From: an uncultured Flavobacteriaceae bacterium
Lineage (GTDB): Bacteria; Bacteroidota; Bacteroidia; Flavobacteriales; Flavobacteriaceae
Direction of reading: 5' to 3'
Length of the DNA stretch: 64,000 nt
NCBI GenBank assembly: GCA_947504035.1
Contig: CANNGA010000007.1
Location: 1 to 64,000, forward strand
Part shown: piece by piece, positions 61,457-64,000 of the stretch
How positions within the stretch are numbered: position 1 is the first letter of the stretch
How the letters are laid out: each line of letters starts with the position of its first letter
Made by a program: the position numbers and the translations under genes
Notes under the pieces: generated by a model
What the model saw: only the letters and a program-made list of their open reading frames with translations
Database searches by the model: none
What the model was told of the DNA's origin: nothing

Positions 61457-62989
61457 TTAGTGTTTAAAGTGACGCGTGCCCGTCATTACCATTGCCACGT
61501 TATTCGCGTTACAATAGTCAATACTCAATTGGTCTTTTATAGAACCACCTGGTTGTATTACAGCGGCAATGCCAGCAGTGTGCGCTATTTCAACACAATC
61601 TGGGAATGGGAAGAAGGCATCACTAGCCATAACAGCTCCGTTTAAATCGAAATTAAAAGAACCTGCTTTATGAATGGCTTGCTGTAAAGCATCTACACGG
61701 CTTGTTTGCCCTGTACCACTAGCACATAATTGTTTGTTTTTTGTGAGTACAATGGTATTCGATTTGGTGTGCTTGCAAATTTTAGAAGCAAATAATAAAT
61801 CGTCTATTTGTGCAGCAGTAGCCTTTGTATCGGTTACAGCCTTTAAACCTTCAGCTGTATCCGTAATATTATTTCTATCTTGTACTAAAACACCATTTAA
61901 ACAGCTACGTACATTGGTTTGCGGCATGTCTATATCGTGAATTTTCAATAAAATTCTGTTCTTCTTACCTTGAAGCACAGCTAAAGCGTCATCTGCAAAA
62001 GAAGGTGCAATGACAACCTCGCAGAATAACTTATGAATTTCTTCAGCAGTAGCTAAGTCTATTTCAGTGTTACTAATAAGTACGCCACCAAAAGCCGAAA
62101 CAGGATCGCCAGCCAAAGCATCAATGTAGGCTTGGTGTAAGCTCTCACGTTGGGCTAAACCACAAGCGTTATTGTGTTTTAAAATGGCAAATGTTGGTGC
62201 GTCGTTTTTAAATTCCAACATTAGATTTACAGCAGCATCTACATCTAAAAGGTTGTTATAACTTAATTCTTTGCCGTGTAGTTTTGTGAATAATTCATCA
62301 AAATCACCAAAGAAAATACCTTTTTGATGTGGATTTTCTCCATAACGCAATGTTTTACCTTTAGTTTCGCTTAGTTTTAAAGCTGTCTCTTCATTGTTTT
62401 GATTGAAATAATTGAAGATCGCAGAATCGTAATGCGAAGACACGTTAAAGGCTTTTCCAGCGAAACGTTTTCTGTCTTCTTCAGAAATAGTACCCTTGTT
62501 TGCAGAAATTAGGTCTAAAAATTCAGCATAATCATTTACCGAAGACACACAAATTACATCGGCATAATTTTTAGCAGCAGCACGAATTAAAGAAATACCA
62601 CCAATATCTATTTTTTCTATGATGTCTTGGTTGCTAGCACCAGAGGCTACTGTTTTTTCAAACGGGTATAAATCTACAATAACCACATCGATTTGTGGAA
62701 TGTCATATTCGGCCAATTCAGCAACGTCACCATCATGGTTTTGTCTGTTAAGAATACCTCCAAATACTTTGGGGTGAAGTGTTTTTACACGTCCACCTAA
62801 AATAGAAGGGTAAGACGTTACATCTTCTACAGGAACAACTTTTATACCTAAATCATTAATAAATTTTTCAGTACCACCAGTGGAATAAATGGTAACACCT
62901 TGTTGGTCTAGTTCTCTAACAATAGGCTCTAAACCGTCTTTGCTAAACACAGAGATTAATGCTGATTTGATGGTTTTTTCGTTGCTCAT
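61457..62989 (-). CDS. purH: Bifunctional AICAR transformylase / IMP cyclohydrolase
   Basis: A 510-residue enzyme for the last two steps of IMP synthesis. The N-terminal cyclohydrolase contains ALISVFSKDGLEPIVREL, IYSTGGT and GGRVKTLHPKVFGGIL. The C-terminal transformylase has LRYGENPHQKG, AILKHNNACGLA with the catalytic Lys-His, DPVSAFGGV and DAFFPFPDCVE with the PGGS segment after it. Full length. It ends in a strong terminator, so it is not cotranscribed with mreB here. Confidence 0.97.
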   Translation of the reverse strand: MSNEKTIKSALISVFSKDGLEPIVRELDQQGVTIYSTGGTEKFINDLGIKVVPVEDVTSYPSILGGRVKTLHPKVFGGILNRQNHDGDVAELAEYDIPQIDVVIVDLYPFEKTVASGASNQDIIEKIDIGGISLIRAAAKNYADVICVSSVNDYAEFLDLISANKGTISEEDRKRFAGKAFNVSSHYDSAIFNYFNQNNEETALKLSETKGKTLRYGENPHQKGIFFGDFDELFTKLHGKELSYNNLLDVDAAVNLMLEFKNDAPTFAILKHNNACGLAQRESLHQAYIDALAGDPVSAFGGVLISNTEIDLATAEEIHKLFCEVVIAPSFADDALAVLQGKKNRILLKIHDIDMPQTNVRSCLNGVLVQDRNNITDTAEGLKAVTDTKATAAQIDDLLFASKICKHTKSNTIVLTKNKQLCASGTGQTSRVDALQQAIHKAGSFNFDLNGAVMASDAFFPFPDCVEIAHTAGIAAVIQPGGSIKDQLSIDYCNANNVAMVMTGTRHFKH

Positions 62990-63301
62990 CTTTTAAATGT
63001 TGTTTTTAAACTCCCGTAATCAGGAAATGATTTTGTTGTTTATCAAGAGGTTATCCTCTTTAATTTTAAAATATTTGCAAAAGTAGCTATTTCGTAAAGA
63101 AATGCAACTTAGAATGATTTTAAAAAACGATAGATTTTTTAACGAAAATCATAGATTTGTTAATAAGAGAAAAGCAAGGCTGTGAGAATTTTGTCAAGCT
63201 ATTTTAAAATCCTAATTTGTCACAGGATAAAACCAGAGCCGAACCCAATAGACTTTATAAGGTCTAATTTTTAATCTCTATATTAATATAGTAAAAGGAC
63301 A
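62990..63301. other. Divergent promoter region purH / xrtF
   Basis: 312 bp, AT-rich. It must hold both promoters. No other feature recognised. Confidence 0.45.
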
Positions 63302-63853
63302 TTGAAAGCACTTTTTATAAAATTTAAACCTGTTATACGATTTATAGTCACTTTTTTAGTGGTGTACTTTGTCTTAGCATTAATGTATAAACTCTATTTG
63401 CAGCATGCAAAAAACGCCGTGTTTTATCCTGATTATTTTACCCATCTAGTCGCCAAACAAAGTCAGGCAGCACTTAACGCATTTTCCTATCAAACAGAGG
63501 TTGTGCCACACCCCGACGAGCCCTCTTTAAAGCTTATTTTAAATGGGAAATATTTAGCACGTGTGGTAGAAGGCTGTAATGGTATTAGCGTTATTGTATT
63601 ATTTATAGCATTTGTTATAGCGTTTTCGGCGCGTTTTAAAACCACGCTAATTTATCTTATTGGGGGCAGCTTGCTTGTTTATGCGATTAACTTAGCACGA
63701 ATTGTGGTTTTGTCTATAGGGCTGTATCATTATCCAGAATATGAATCTGTTTTGCATACCGTTATTTTTCCTGCTATTATTTATGGTACGGTTTTTTTAT
63801 TGTGGATCATTTGGGTCAATCGTTTTTCTAAACTAAAGCAAAAGCATGTCTAA
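63302..63853 (+). CDS. xrtF: Exosortase family protein XrtF
   Basis: A 183-residue integral membrane protease-like protein. Catalytic triad pattern of exosortases: Cys92 in VVEGCNGISV, Arg133 in INLARIV and His152 in LHTVIFP. About five membrane segments; short size fits XrtF of Flavobacteriia. Start is TTG at 63302, just before the first charged/hydrophobic stretch. It overlaps its downstream partner by 8 bp. XrtF presumably processes a small set of membrane or surface proteins; the target is not in the window. Confidence 0.92.
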   Translation: MKALFIKFKPVIRFIVTFLVVYFVLALMYKLYLQHAKNAVFYPDYFTHLVAKQSQAALNAFSYQTEVVPHPDEPSLKLILNGKYLARVVEGCNGISVIVLFIAFVIAFSARFKTTLIYLIGGSLLVYAINLARIVVLSIGLYHYPEYESVLHTVIFPAIIYGTVFLLWIIWVNRFSKLKQKHV

Positions 63854-64000
63854 AGTTGTCACCTATATTGCGTTATTCATATTAATACTATTATTGGTTT
63901 TAATTCGCTTTTATGAAGACCAGCTGTTTTACGACCCTTATCTCACATTTTTTCAAAACGATTACCTGTATTTAGACAGTCCAAGACGCGAGTTGGCAAA
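63846..64000 (+). CDS. Exosortase F-associated membrane protein (partial, runs off the window)
   Basis: ATG at 63846, overlapping the xrtF stop. The first 51 residues show a membrane segment (YIALFILILLLVLIRFY) followed by EDQLFYDPYLTFFQNDYLYLD, the typical start of the small protein encoded with XrtF. The 3' end is beyond 64000. Confidence 0.85.
   Translation, partial: MSKVVTYIALFILILLLVLIRFYEDQLFYDPYLTFFQNDYLYLDSPRRELA

Overview
The window is a piece of a marine-type Flavobacteriaceae (Bacteroidota) chromosome. The evidence is the gliding genes gldB and gldC, two kinds of secreted glycosidase with T9SS C-terminal sorting domains, exosortase XrtF with its partner, TANNTTTG promoter elements, a DnaG without zinc ligands, and overall low GC. 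The species cannot be named from the sequence. All calls come from reading the sequence; no database search was run.

Layout: (1) 0-0.4 kb is the 3' end of an rRNA operon (23S end, 5S, terminator). (2) 0.6-7.1 kb is a three-gene retron: a WGR/ARM-repeat protein, a winged-helix/SWIM zinc-finger protein, an msr-msd non-coding RNA whose a1/a2 repeats and long msd hairpin can be paired base by base, and a retron reverse transcriptase with NAxxH, YVDD and VTG motifs. This matches the composition I recall for type XIII retrons (RT + ARM + WHSWIM) and is the most interesting system here. (3) 7.4-12.3 kb holds an AraC regulator facing a cyanate/nitrate-type ABC transporter and cyanase. (4) 12.7-21.1 kb is mostly core: an M43 protease, acyl-CoA dehydrogenase, anmK, nhaB, exbB-exbD-tonB-folC, then tRNA-Val. 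(5) 21.2-30.9 kb is an accessory island just after tRNA-Val. It has two near-identical secreted glycosidase genes, decayed IS630, IS1595 and IS4 elements, a group II intron relic, a truncated YkuD-like effector fragment beside a frameshifted lipoprotein gene, and a tRNA-like 3' end at the far side. (6) 31.2-54.8 kb is core: rsgA, dtd, a transglutaminase-like protein, mazG-like, aroA, queA, rlmN, a prenyl synthase, a secreted GH-A glycosidase, a PNPOx-like protein with a divergent MocR regulator, dnaG, a pseudo-receiver regulator, nadE, gldB-gldC, a lipoprotein peptide deformylase and the shape operon mreB-mreC-mreD-mrdA-rodA. (7) 54.8-61.4 kb separates mreB from purH. It holds an unknown protein, a TPR histidine kinase with a LytTR regulator, eight tandem copies of a palindromic repeat and a stand-alone winged-helix protein. 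(8) 61.4-64 kb has purH, then xrtF and its partner, which runs off the window.

How parts work together: the retron looks like a self-contained anti-phage cassette. The cyn cluster imports and degrades cyanate, probably under the nearby AraC protein. ExbB-ExbD-TonB powers outer-membrane uptake, fitting a polysaccharide degrader that secretes glycosidases through T9SS. The mre/mrd/rod operon builds the lateral wall, and anmK recycles wall sugars.
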